Assembly: GCA_025965125.1 (NCBI GenBank)
Contig: JAOPXM010000205.1
Coordinates: 1 to 58,707 of the forward strand
Length of the DNA stretch: 58,707 nt
Direction: 5' to 3'
From: Nocardioides sp.
GTDB taxonomy: Bacteria > Actinomycetota > Actinomycetes > Propionibacteriales > Nocardioidaceae
Under the pieces are notes generated by a model. The model had not been told where the DNA came from. It saw only the letters and a list, made by a program, of their open reading frames with translations, and did no database searches. The translations under genes were made by a program, and so were the position numbers. Shown here piece after piece: positions 34,232 to 41,869 of the stretch (position 1 is its first letter; every line of letters starts with the position of its first letter).

Positions 34232-35595
34232 TGTCCTCGACTGCACTAGCCCTGCTGGAGCGTCCTGCTCCCACCACCCCACCGGGCCCGCGCTACCTCA
34301 AGCCCGGTTGGCCCCTGGTCGTGCTGTACCTCGGGTTCCCGTTGTGGTGGGCGCTGGGACTCGCCCAGGTGATCTTCTTCGTGATGGCGGCCGCGATGGC
34401 GGTGATCCTGCGTCGACAAGGACCGCTGCGCGTGCCACGTGGCTTCACGCCCTGGCTGCTCTTCCTGGTCTGGATGGTCGCCGGAGTGTTCCTCGTCCGG
34501 GCCACCGCACCGGGGACGGCTCCCGGCGGCGGAATCGGTCGGGTGGCCAACTTCACCGTGTGGGCGGGTTGGTACCTCGCGATCACGATCGCGATGTTGT
34601 ACGTGGCGAACACGGCCCGCCAGGTGTCGACGCAGCGGATCGTGAGGTTGCTGGCCTGGATGTTCCTGGTCACGACAGGTTTCGGGGTGCTGGCCGTGCT
34701 GGCCCCCACGCTGGAGTTCCAGTCGCCGATGGAGCTCGTCCTTCCCCACCGCGTGGTGTCGACCAACTTCGTCCGCACGCTGATCCACCCGTCTCTCTCG
34801 TCGTCCAGCGACTTCCTGGGATACGTGCAGCCTCGCCCGACCGCACCGTTTCCCTACTCGAATGCGTGGGGCAACAACCTCGCCCTGTACCTGCCCTTCT
34901 TCATCCTGGCCTGGTTCGGGCGCGACGCCGGCTGGCGGCGGAAGGTGGGGCCGTTCGTGCTGGTTGCCGCCATCTTCCCCATCACCTTCTCGCTCAACCG
35001 CGGGCTCTGGATCTCGCTGGCACTCGCAGCCGTCTACGCGGCCGTACGCCTCGCCGTCAACGGCCGTGGTCGGGCCCTCCAGGCGCTGGTCGCCGCCGTG
35101 CTCGTCGGAGGCATTGTGTTCGTGTCCTCGCCGCTGTACGACACGTTGCTCCTGCGGGTGGAGACCCCGCACAGCAACGGACGCCGTGCCGGCACTGCGG
35201 AAACGGTCGTGTCGGTCACGAGCGAGGGTTCCCCCCTCGTGGGCTACGGCACCACCCGGAAGATGCAGGGCAGCTTCAACTCGCTGGCCGGCGGCGAGAC
35301 CGAGCAGTGCCACCAGTGTGCTGCGCCCCCACTCGGGACCCAGGGATTCATGTGGCGCCTGGTGCTGACCACGGGGTTCGGAGGCACCTTGCTGTGCCTG
35401 TCGTTCTTCCTCGTGCAGTTCCTGCGGCGCGCGCGCGGTCCGGCACCGCTGGACGTGACGACCTGCACGGTCCTGCTGGTCGCCGTTCTCTGCTTCTTCG
35501 TCTACGACTCCCTCGGCTCGGCGATGTTCACGGCACTGATCACCATCGGGCTGATGGCCCGAGCCGACCAGCCGGAGAACGAGGTGGCCCCGTGA
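34228..35595 (+). CDS. Wzy-type polysaccharide polymerase / O-antigen ligase-like membrane protein
   Basis: A 455-aa polytopic protein with about eleven or twelve transmembrane helices. The large extracytoplasmic loop between the central helices (residues ~300-375, from SSPLYDTLLLRVETP to GTQGFMWRL) is typical of the Wzy_C/O-antigen ligase family and contains the conserved GYGTT motif. The loop also has a CHQC pair, possibly disulfide- or metal-linked. It would join lipid-linked repeat units outside the membrane. The start is the GTG at 34228 or the adjacent ATG at 34231; both overlap the ST3 stop. Confidence 0.88.
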   Translation: MMSSTALALLERPAPTTPPGPRYLKPGWPLVVLYLGFPLWWALGLAQVIFFVMAAAMAVILRRQGPLRVPRGFTPWLLFLVWMVAGVFLVRATAPGTAPGGGIGRVANFTVWAGWYLAITIAMLYVANTARQVSTQRIVRLLAWMFLVTTGFGVLAVLAPTLEFQSPMELVLPHRVVSTNFVRTLIHPSLSSSSDFLGYVQPRPTAPFPYSNAWGNNLALYLPFFILAWFGRDAGWRRKVGPFVLVAAIFPITFSLNRGLWISLALAAVYAAVRLAVNGRGRALQALVAAVLVGGIVFVSSPLYDTLLLRVETPHSNGRRAGTAETVVSVTSEGSPLVGYGTTRKMQGSFNSLAGGETEQCHQCAAPPLGTQGFMWRLVLTTGFGGTLLCLSFFLVQFLRRARGPAPLDVTTCTVLLVAVLCFFVYDSLGSAMFTALITIGLMARADQPENEVAP

Positions 35596-36830
35596 CGTCT
35601 GCACCCGCCGACGCGTCCCTGTCGTACGCCGCCGAGGTGGCGCGGCTCCTGTGGCCCGAGCCCTGGGAAGCGCCGTACGTCACCCGCAGCCGGCACCGCA
35701 CCGGGCAGCCGCACCGCGACGCCTACCTCTTCCCCAGCGAACGTTGCCCACGGCTGCTGGTCCCGGCTGGGCTGCCCGGCTCAGCGAGCATGCTCCAGCG
35801 GCTCGGTACGGACCGCCTCGGGCTTGCCGGCCCGATGCGTCAGCTCCTCGAGCGCTCCGTCCACTCGCGCGCCTTCGCACTGGCCCGGTGGCCGATGCTG
35901 CGCGTCCCCGGCACCGACCCGAGGGCCGACTCGATCGAGCACCACCTGGCGGGCTGCTTCGGCACCGAGGTCCGGGTCGGCGTCCTGCTGGGCACCAGGC
36001 GCGTCAACCAGAAACCGGTGCTGCAGATCTTCGACCTCGACGGAAGACTGAGGGGTTACGCGAAGGTAGGACACAACGAGCTGACCGCCGGGCTGGTGCG
36101 GCGCGAGGCGGCCTCGCTGGCCGCGATGGGCGGGCACGACCTGCGCTCGTTCCGCGTCCCGCGGCTGCTCCACCACGCCCAGTGGGCGGGCCTCGAGGTC
36201 CTCGTGATCTCAGCGCTGACGACCGACCCGCGACAGCGCGTGACCAGAGCCGTGCGGCACACCGCGATGCGCGAGGTGGCGCACCTCCGCGACACCACCA
36301 GCGTGCCGCTGGCCGGGAGTGGTTTCTGGGCACGGCAGCGCCACACCGTCGAGCTGCTCGCCGGTGAGCCGGCCGGCAGACGCCTCCGGGCCGCTGCTGA
36401 CGCGATCGGGCTGCGCCACGGAGACGATGTCGTGAGCCTGGGCGGCTGGCACGGTGACTGGGGCCGCTGGAACATGGCCATGGGTGACGGCACCCTGCAG
36501 CTCTGGGACTGGGAGCGCTACGACCCCGAGGTCCCGATCGGCTTCGACGGTCTCCACTTCGCCGCCCAGAGCGTCCGCCCCGGCGAGCCCGAGGAGCACC
36601 GCCAGGAGGAGCTGTTCCTCCGCTCGGTCCCCGAGACGCTCGGCGAGCTGGGCGTCCACTCGGACCAGCACGACCTCATCCTGCGCCTCTACCTGCTCGA
36701 GATCGCCGGCCGGTACGTCGAGGCGCTGACGCACGGTGAGACACCCACGCTGCGGCGGCGCACCTCCTGGGTGCTGTCGGTGCTGGAGCGATCGCACCGG
36801 CTCCCGGTTCCTTCGAGAGTCCGACCATGA
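35592..36830 (+). CDS. APH/choline-kinase-fold phosphotransferase of unknown substrate
   Basis: A 412-aa soluble protein. The C-terminal half has the aminoglycoside phosphotransferase-like catalytic loop GGWHGDWGRWNMAM (HGD....N) and the metal motif LWDWERYDPEVPIGFD (DWE) near residues 295-320. An N-lobe region QIFDLDGRLRGYAKVGHNEL contains a candidate ATP-binding Lys (YAKVG). It therefore probably phosphorylates a small hydroxyl compound or sugar. Such kinases are unusual inside Wzx/Wzy loci. The GTG at 35592 overlaps the Wzy stop and the TGA overlaps the next sulfotransferase, so it is firmly part of the unit. Confidence 0.78.
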   Translation: MTSAPADASLSYAAEVARLLWPEPWEAPYVTRSRHRTGQPHRDAYLFPSERCPRLLVPAGLPGSASMLQRLGTDRLGLAGPMRQLLERSVHSRAFALARWPMLRVPGTDPRADSIEHHLAGCFGTEVRVGVLLGTRRVNQKPVLQIFDLDGRLRGYAKVGHNELTAGLVRREAASLAAMGGHDLRSFRVPRLLHHAQWAGLEVLVISALTTDPRQRVTRAVRHTAMREVAHLRDTTSVPLAGSGFWARQRHTVELLAGEPAGRRLRAAADAIGLRHGDDVVSLGGWHGDWGRWNMAMGDGTLQLWDWERYDPEVPIGFDGLHFAAQSVRPGEPEEHRQEELFLRSVPETLGELGVHSDQHDLILRLYLLEIAGRYVEALTHGETPTLRRRTSWVLSVLERSHRLPVPSRVRP

Positions 36831-37696
36831 CCGTCCGCGCAGCTGTGCCCCACCCCGTCAAGACCATGGGGCGAGCCGTGTCGGTCCGCATGGGCACCGC
36901 CACCGCCGGTCGACGACAGCTCCCGTCGTTCATCCTCGTGGGCGCGCAGCGGGCGGGCACCACGTCACTGTTCCGGGCTCTGATGTCGCACCCGCTGATC
37001 CACTCCGCGAACTACCACAAGGGCGTGAACTACTTCGACGTCAACTACGCGCGAGACTTCACGTGGTACCAGGGTCACTTCCCGACGACGGCGCACCTGC
37101 GGAAGCGCACTCGGGAGATGGCCGGCGAGCCGATCACCTTCGAGGCCAGCGGCTACTACATGTTCCATCCACGCGCCGCGGAGCGGATGGCCCGTCACCT
37201 TCCGGACGTCCGCATCCTGGCGATGCTGCGCGACCCCGTCGAGCGTGCCTACTCCGCGTGGAAGCACGAGCTGGCGCGGGGCTACGAGACCGAGCCGTTC
37301 GAGCGTGCCCTCGAGCTGGAGGACGACAGACTGGCCGGTCAGGTGGACCGGATGATCGCCGACGGCGACTACCAGAGCTTCAGCCACCGCCACCACGCCT
37401 ACCTGCGCCGCGGTCAGTACGCCGAGCAGCTGGTCCGGTTGCACCAGTTCTTCGCGCCGGACCGGGTCCACGCGATCGACAGTGAGTCGTTCTTCGAGCG
37501 ACCAGAGACCACCTACGGCGGGGTCCTCGACTTCCTGGCGCTGCCCCCGGTCCTTCCCGACCGCTTCGACCGGTGGAACGGCCGGCCGAGCGCCCCGATG
37601 CCGGAGGCGACGCGCCTCCGGCTGCGCGAGCACTTCAGCAGCCATGACCGGTCCCTGGCCGCGCTGCTCGGACGGGATCCCGCATGGCTGTCCTGA
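36827..37696 (+). CDS. PAPS-dependent sulfotransferase (ST4)
   Basis: A 289-aa sulfotransferase of the heparan/NodH-like branch. The PAPS loop is FILVGAQRAGTTSLFRALMS near residue 36, followed by HKGVNYFDVNYARDFTWYQG and the 3'-phosphate motif LAMLRDPVERAYSAWKHE near residue 130. It is closer to ST1 than to ST2 and ST3. The ATG overlaps the upstream kinase-like gene as ATGA, and its 3' end overlaps the Wzz-like gene by 13 bp. Confidence 0.93.
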   Translation: MTVRAAVPHPVKTMGRAVSVRMGTATAGRRQLPSFILVGAQRAGTTSLFRALMSHPLIHSANYHKGVNYFDVNYARDFTWYQGHFPTTAHLRKRTREMAGEPITFEASGYYMFHPRAAERMARHLPDVRILAMLRDPVERAYSAWKHELARGYETEPFERALELEDDRLAGQVDRMIADGDYQSFSHRHHAYLRRGQYAEQLVRLHQFFAPDRVHAIDSESFFERPETTYGGVLDFLALPPVLPDRFDRWNGRPSAPMPEATRLRLREHFSSHDRSLAALLGRDPAWLS

Positions 37697-38547
37697 CCGA
37701 GCCCCCAGGGCTGCCCCTGTGGTCCGACTACCCCCGGTTCGTGCTTCGGCACCTGGCCCCCATCGCCGCGTTCATCGGCCTGGGGCTGGTGGCCGGCTTC
37801 GCCTGGTCCTTGCAGCAACCGCCCACCTTCTCGGCAACTGCGTCGGTGGCGCTCGTGCCGGTCCCCGTCTACGTCTCGACCTCGACCACCGAGGTCGTCC
37901 CGCCCGAGGTCAGCATCGACACCGATGCCCAGCTGCTGCACAGTCCGCGGGTGTTGAACGCCGTCGGGAACGTCCTCGGCACGGACGCGGACACCGCCAG
38001 CGAGCACCTGTCGGTGACCGCCTCGCCGAGCAGCCACGTCCTCCACGTGACCGCCACCGCTGCCTCCGCGAAGCTGTCCGCCGAGGCCGCCGACGCGGCG
38101 GTCACGGCGTTCGTCGACGTCCGCCGCAGGGCGCTCGGGGCGCTCAGGAGCAGCCAGCTGCGCCAGCTGCGGCTGCTCGTCACCAGCCAGGAGCAGCTGC
38201 TGGCCCAGGAGCAGGCCCACCGGGTGGTCATCCCCGCGATCGACGGCCTGTTCGCGCAGATCCTCGAGCTCCGCGACGCCCTCGACGAGCTCGAGGAGGC
38301 CCACAGCGAACCCGCCGAGGTGGTTCGTTCCGCCGTACCACCTGGCGCCGCGGACTACGCCAACACCGAGGTCCCGATGACGTCGGGGGCGATGCTCGGG
38401 CTTCTCTGCGGCTGCCTGCTGGGCTCCGCTCGGGACCGCGCCGGACGGCTGGGTCACCGGCCGTTGAAACCACGAACTCCTGCACACCCGTCCGGCGACC
38501 AGCCGGACGGCGTCAGCCATCACGAGGACTACCGCCATGCAGCCTGA
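37684..38547 (+). CDS. Wzz-type chain-length/tyrosine-kinase-modulator-like membrane protein
   Basis: A 287-aa protein with a TM helix near residues 25-45 (IAAFIGLGLVAGFAWSL), an extracytoplasmic region with the FSATASVALVPVPVYV strand of the Wzz family, a helical coiled-coil-like segment (RQLRLLVTSQEQLLAQEQA) and a second, weak hydrophobic segment near 237-250 (SGAMLGLLCGCLLG). A short basic tail follows. It resembles the adaptor half of a two-part Wzc system, partnered by the next gene, which overlaps it by 11 bp. Confidence 0.83.
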   Translation: MAVLTEPPGLPLWSDYPRFVLRHLAPIAAFIGLGLVAGFAWSLQQPPTFSATASVALVPVPVYVSTSTTEVVPPEVSIDTDAQLLHSPRVLNAVGNVLGTDADTASEHLSVTASPSSHVLHVTATAASAKLSAEAADAAVTAFVDVRRRALGALRSSQLRQLRLLVTSQEQLLAQEQAHRVVIPAIDGLFAQILELRDALDELEEAHSEPAEVVRSAVPPGAADYANTEVPMTSGAMLGLLCGCLLGSARDRAGRLGHRPLKPRTPAHPSGDQPDGVSHHEDYRHAA

Positions 38548-40150
38548 GCCCGCTCCGACCCCCCCACGCATCTCGACCTTCCAGGCGGTCCGGCACCACC
38601 TGGCCGTGGTCATCGTCTGTCTCGCACTCGGTGCCCTCGTCGGGTGGCTGTACGCCGCCTCCGTGCCGCCGAGCTACACCAGCACCAGCAAGGTCCTGGT
38701 GAACCCCTCGGTGGGGAACCCGTATGCGCCTACCCCGGCGTCGGTGCGCCAGGACCAGCTGACCAGCCTGGAGACCGAGGCCCAGGTCGCTCGTTCGGCC
38801 AAGGTGCTGGGCCCGGTCGCCAAGGCCTCGACGCTGACGACCAGCGCCATCGAGCGCGGGCTCCAGATCACGGTGCCACCCAATACCCAGATCCTCGAGA
38901 TCTCCTTCACGGCGCACCACGCGGTGGTGGCACAGCAGATCGCGGCTGCGGTGGCGACTTCCTATCTCGACAACCGCGTGGGGCGCTTCACCAAGGTGAA
39001 CACGGCGCGGATTCAGCGGGTGGAGACGCAGACCATCAGGGTGGTGAACGAGCTCCGTGCCGCCACCGCCGCCGCCCAGGTGGGCACCCCCGCCGAGCGG
39101 CTCTTCCAGGCAGAGCTGGCCTCCGCCCTGCGCAACGAGCTGGTCAGCCTGCGCGCGCAGCGGACGGCCCTCGAGAACCTCGACTCTCCTGCCGGCACGG
39201 TGGTCGCGCCTGCGTCCTCGCCCGCGACCGCCGGAGGCCTCACCACCATGATGCTGCCGGTGGGAGCCGTGCTCGCCGGACTCGCGCTCGGGTGCCTGCT
39301 CGCCGTCATGCTGGAGCGGTTCCGCGGAGCGGTCCGGTCCGCGTCCGAGGTGGAGACGATCGGGCTGCCCGTCGTCGCCGCCGTGCCGCCGCCCGGCTGG
39401 CGCGCCAGGCGGCTCGGCAGTGGCGGCACCGAAGCCTTCGACACCACTATCCGGCGGCTGCGCGCCACGATCCTGGACCTGGACCCGAGGCCGAACATCA
39501 TCGCCGTCGCCCCCGCTGGGGCCGGGCAGTCCGATGCCCACGTCTCCGAGGCCGTGACCGAGTCGTTCGCCAAGGCCGGCCACCGCGTGGTGCTCGTCCG
39601 GACCGAGGGGCACCCGACCACGGGCGGCCTGGGCATCGAGGAGCAGGGCCTGGCCCAGGCGCTGCTCTACGAGCGGCTGAACGTGCTGGGGCTCCTGCAG
39701 CCCAGCGTGGAGCCGCTGGTCTGCCTGCTCCCCGACGGTGGCTTCACCGCCCAGAGCCGTGAGCTCATCGTCGCCGACCGCCTACGCGCCGTGCTCTCCC
39801 CGCTGGTCGAGGCGGGTCACCTCGTCGTCATCCAGTCGCCGGGCCTCGACAGCGCCGAGGGCGAGGCCTTCGTGGCAGCCGCGGACCTGGGCCTCGTCGT
39901 CGTGACCATCGGACGGACCCGCCCGCAGGAGGTCGAGCAGGTCACGAAGCAGATGCGTGCGAGGGGAGCAAGGCTCGCGGGGCTGGTCGTCGGTCCGTGG
40001 GGGCATGCACATCGGGCACGACGGGCAACCCGGTCCAGCATGCTTCCGGGCGTCGCCGGCACTGCCGCGTCCGGACGCGAGGACGCCGACGTCGACTCGA
40101 GGCAGGAGGGGGCGGTCCAGCGAGACCCGCTGAGACGAGCGCCCCGATGA
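38537..40150 (+). CDS. Wzc-like polysaccharide co-polymerase with an apparently inactive BY-kinase domain
   Basis: A 537-aa protein: TM1 near 22-42 (HHLAVVIVCLALGALVGWLY), a Wzz domain (SYTSTSKVLVNPSVGNPY), coiled coil, and TM2 near 240-262. A cytoplasmic domain of about 270 residues has the shape of a bacterial tyrosine kinase (LRATILDLDPRPNIIAVAPA). The Walker A position reads APAGAGQSDAH: the catalytic Lys is Gln and the TT pair is lost. Walker A' reads VVLVRTEG with no Asp. The C-terminal tail has no tyrosine cluster. It probably regulates chain length structurally, without ATP-driven phosphorylation (inference). The stop overlaps the flippase start as ATGA. Confidence 0.87.
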   Translation: MQPEPAPTPPRISTFQAVRHHLAVVIVCLALGALVGWLYAASVPPSYTSTSKVLVNPSVGNPYAPTPASVRQDQLTSLETEAQVARSAKVLGPVAKASTLTTSAIERGLQITVPPNTQILEISFTAHHAVVAQQIAAAVATSYLDNRVGRFTKVNTARIQRVETQTIRVVNELRAATAAAQVGTPAERLFQAELASALRNELVSLRAQRTALENLDSPAGTVVAPASSPATAGGLTTMMLPVGAVLAGLALGCLLAVMLERFRGAVRSASEVETIGLPVVAAVPPPGWRARRLGSGGTEAFDTTIRRLRATILDLDPRPNIIAVAPAGAGQSDAHVSEAVTESFAKAGHRVVLVRTEGHPTTGGLGIEEQGLAQALLYERLNVLGLLQPSVEPLVCLLPDGGFTAQSRELIVADRLRAVLSPLVEAGHLVVIQSPGLDSAEGEAFVAAADLGLVVVTIGRTRPQEVEQVTKQMRARGARLAGLVVGPWGHAHRARRATRSSMLPGVAGTAASGREDADVDSRQEGAVQRDPLRRAPR

Positions 40151-41715
40151 CGTCGGTGTCGCCGCCCGCCACCGAACCGGACCACCGAGGCAACCTCGAG
40201 AAGTTCGCCAGACGGGGCACGGCGAGCGTCGTGGGCGCGGGGTTCAGCGCGGTCTTCGGCGTCGTTCTCGTCGCCATCGTCACCAACGGCTTCTCGCCGG
40301 CCCTGGCGGGCACGCTGTTCGCGGCCACCTCGACGTTCCTCATCCTCGAGGCCGTCGCGCTCCTGGGCACGGACACGGGGCTGGTCCGGTGCGTGCCCAC
40401 GCTGCTCGCCTCCGGCCGCGCGGCCGATCTCCGCCGGACCCTGGTGGTCGCGGCCATCCCGGTCCTCGGGTTGTCCCTCGGTCTCGCCGCGTGCCTGTAC
40501 GCCGGGGCCTCGTCGCTGGCGCCGTACCTGGTCGGCGCGGATGCCGCACCCACGATGTCCGTCATGCTGCGCGCGCTGGCCCTGGTCCTGCCGGTGGCCA
40601 CGCTCCACGACGTCGTGCTGGCCGGGACCCGAGGCACCGGATCCATGCGTCCGACGGTCGTGGTCGAGAACATCGGCCGTTTCGGGTTGCAGGCCGCAGC
40701 CGTGCTGGCGGTCCACCTGGCCGGAGGTGGAGCCCTGGCGCTCGCGCTGGCCTGGTCGTTGCCCTACCTGGTGGGGCTCACCCTGGGCGGCAGCTGGCTG
40801 CACGTCCTGGTCGCGCGCCGGGCGACGGCATCGGGCACGCCCACAGCCTGGGCCACTGTGGCCCGGGAGTTCTGGGCCTACACCGCGCCGCGAGCGATCG
40901 CCCGGATCATCCAGGCCGGGCTCAAGCGGTCCGACATCGTGCTCGTGGCGGCGTTGGCCTCTCCGGCCGATGCGGCGCTGTACACCGCGGCCACCCGGTT
41001 CGTCGTGCTGGGGCAGCTGTTCATCCAGTCCGTGCAGCAGGCACTCTCCCCCCACGTCAGCTCCCTGTTCGCACGGGGCGAGCGGAGCGCCGCGAACTCG
41101 GTCTTCCAGGCCGCCACGCTCTGGAGCATGATCGCGGCCTGGCCGCTCTACCTCGCGACGGCCGGCTTCGCGCCGACACTGTTGGGCGTGTTCGGCGACG
41201 GATACGCCGCTGCCTCCGACGTGGTCGTGATCCTCTCGCTGACCATGCTCCTGGCCACGGCGTGCGGGCCCGTCGACGCCGTCCTGCTCATGGCCGGCCG
41301 CAGCTGGCTGAGCCTCCGCAACAATGCCGTGGCCCTTGCCCTCAACGTCGGCCTCAGCGTGGCGCTGATCCCCGGGGCCGGGCTCCGCGGCGCCGCGATC
41401 GCCCACTCCGTCGCGATCGTGGTGCGCAACCTGCTGCCGCTCGTCCAGGTCCGCCGGCAGCTGGGGATGTGGCCGGTGACCCGCGCGACCGTCCGGGTAG
41501 GTCTCGCATCGAGCGTCTGCTTCGGCGGCGTGGCCATCGTCGCCGTCGCCGCCGGCTTCCCCGTAGCCGTCGATGTGGCACTGCTCGGCGCGAGCCTGCT
41601 GGTCTACGTGTACGGCGTCTGGTCGTGGCGCGCGCCGCTCGGCCTCGGCGCGTTCCGCTCGGCGCTTCGACGCCGCCCGGCACCCCAGACCCCTGGGCTC
41701 GCGGTGGAGGGATGA
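40147..41715 (+). CDS. Wzx/MurJ-type polysaccharide flippase (MOP superfamily)
   Basis: A 522-aa polytopic membrane protein with about fourteen helices. It begins NLEKFARRGTASVVGAGFSA, a typical flippase N-terminus, and contains FWAYTAPRAIARIIQAGLKR with DIVLVAALASPADAALYTAA in the middle, and FGDGYAAASDVVVILSLTML later, all characteristic of polysaccharide biosynthesis C-terminal domain flippases. It would flip undecaprenyl-linked repeat units outward for the Wzy-like polymerase. It is the last gene of the unit; the next gene lies 154 bp away with its own promoter region. Confidence 0.93.
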   Translation: MTSVSPPATEPDHRGNLEKFARRGTASVVGAGFSAVFGVVLVAIVTNGFSPALAGTLFAATSTFLILEAVALLGTDTGLVRCVPTLLASGRAADLRRTLVVAAIPVLGLSLGLAACLYAGASSLAPYLVGADAAPTMSVMLRALALVLPVATLHDVVLAGTRGTGSMRPTVVVENIGRFGLQAAAVLAVHLAGGGALALALAWSLPYLVGLTLGGSWLHVLVARRATASGTPTAWATVAREFWAYTAPRAIARIIQAGLKRSDIVLVAALASPADAALYTAATRFVVLGQLFIQSVQQALSPHVSSLFARGERSAANSVFQAATLWSMIAAWPLYLATAGFAPTLLGVFGDGYAAASDVVVILSLTMLLATACGPVDAVLLMAGRSWLSLRNNAVALALNVGLSVALIPGAGLRGAAIAHSVAIVVRNLLPLVQVRRQLGMWPVTRATVRVGLASSVCFGGVAIVAVAAGFPVAVDVALLGASLLVYVYGVWSWRAPLGLGAFRSALRRRPAPQTPGLAVEG

Positions 41716-41740
41716 CGCGGGCTTCGTCCGCGTGCCCCTT

Positions 41741-41754
41741 CCCTCATTTCGAGG
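41741..41754. promoter_or_regulatory. AT-cored palindromic motif upstream of the CotH gene
   Basis: CCCTCATTTCGAGG, 115 bp before the ATG at 41870 and upstream of a TAACGT hexamer at 41778 that could be a -10 box. It is a looser relative of the CCCC-N5-GGGG sites. Confidence 0.35.
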
Positions 41755-41869
41755 ATGTAGGCAAGGCCCGCACGACCTAACGTCAAAGGCCTCGGGGTGA
41801 CCGACCCGCGTTGGACATTCCGCTCCTGGTCAGCCGCGCAGCGACCGCAACCCCCACACGACGGACTGG

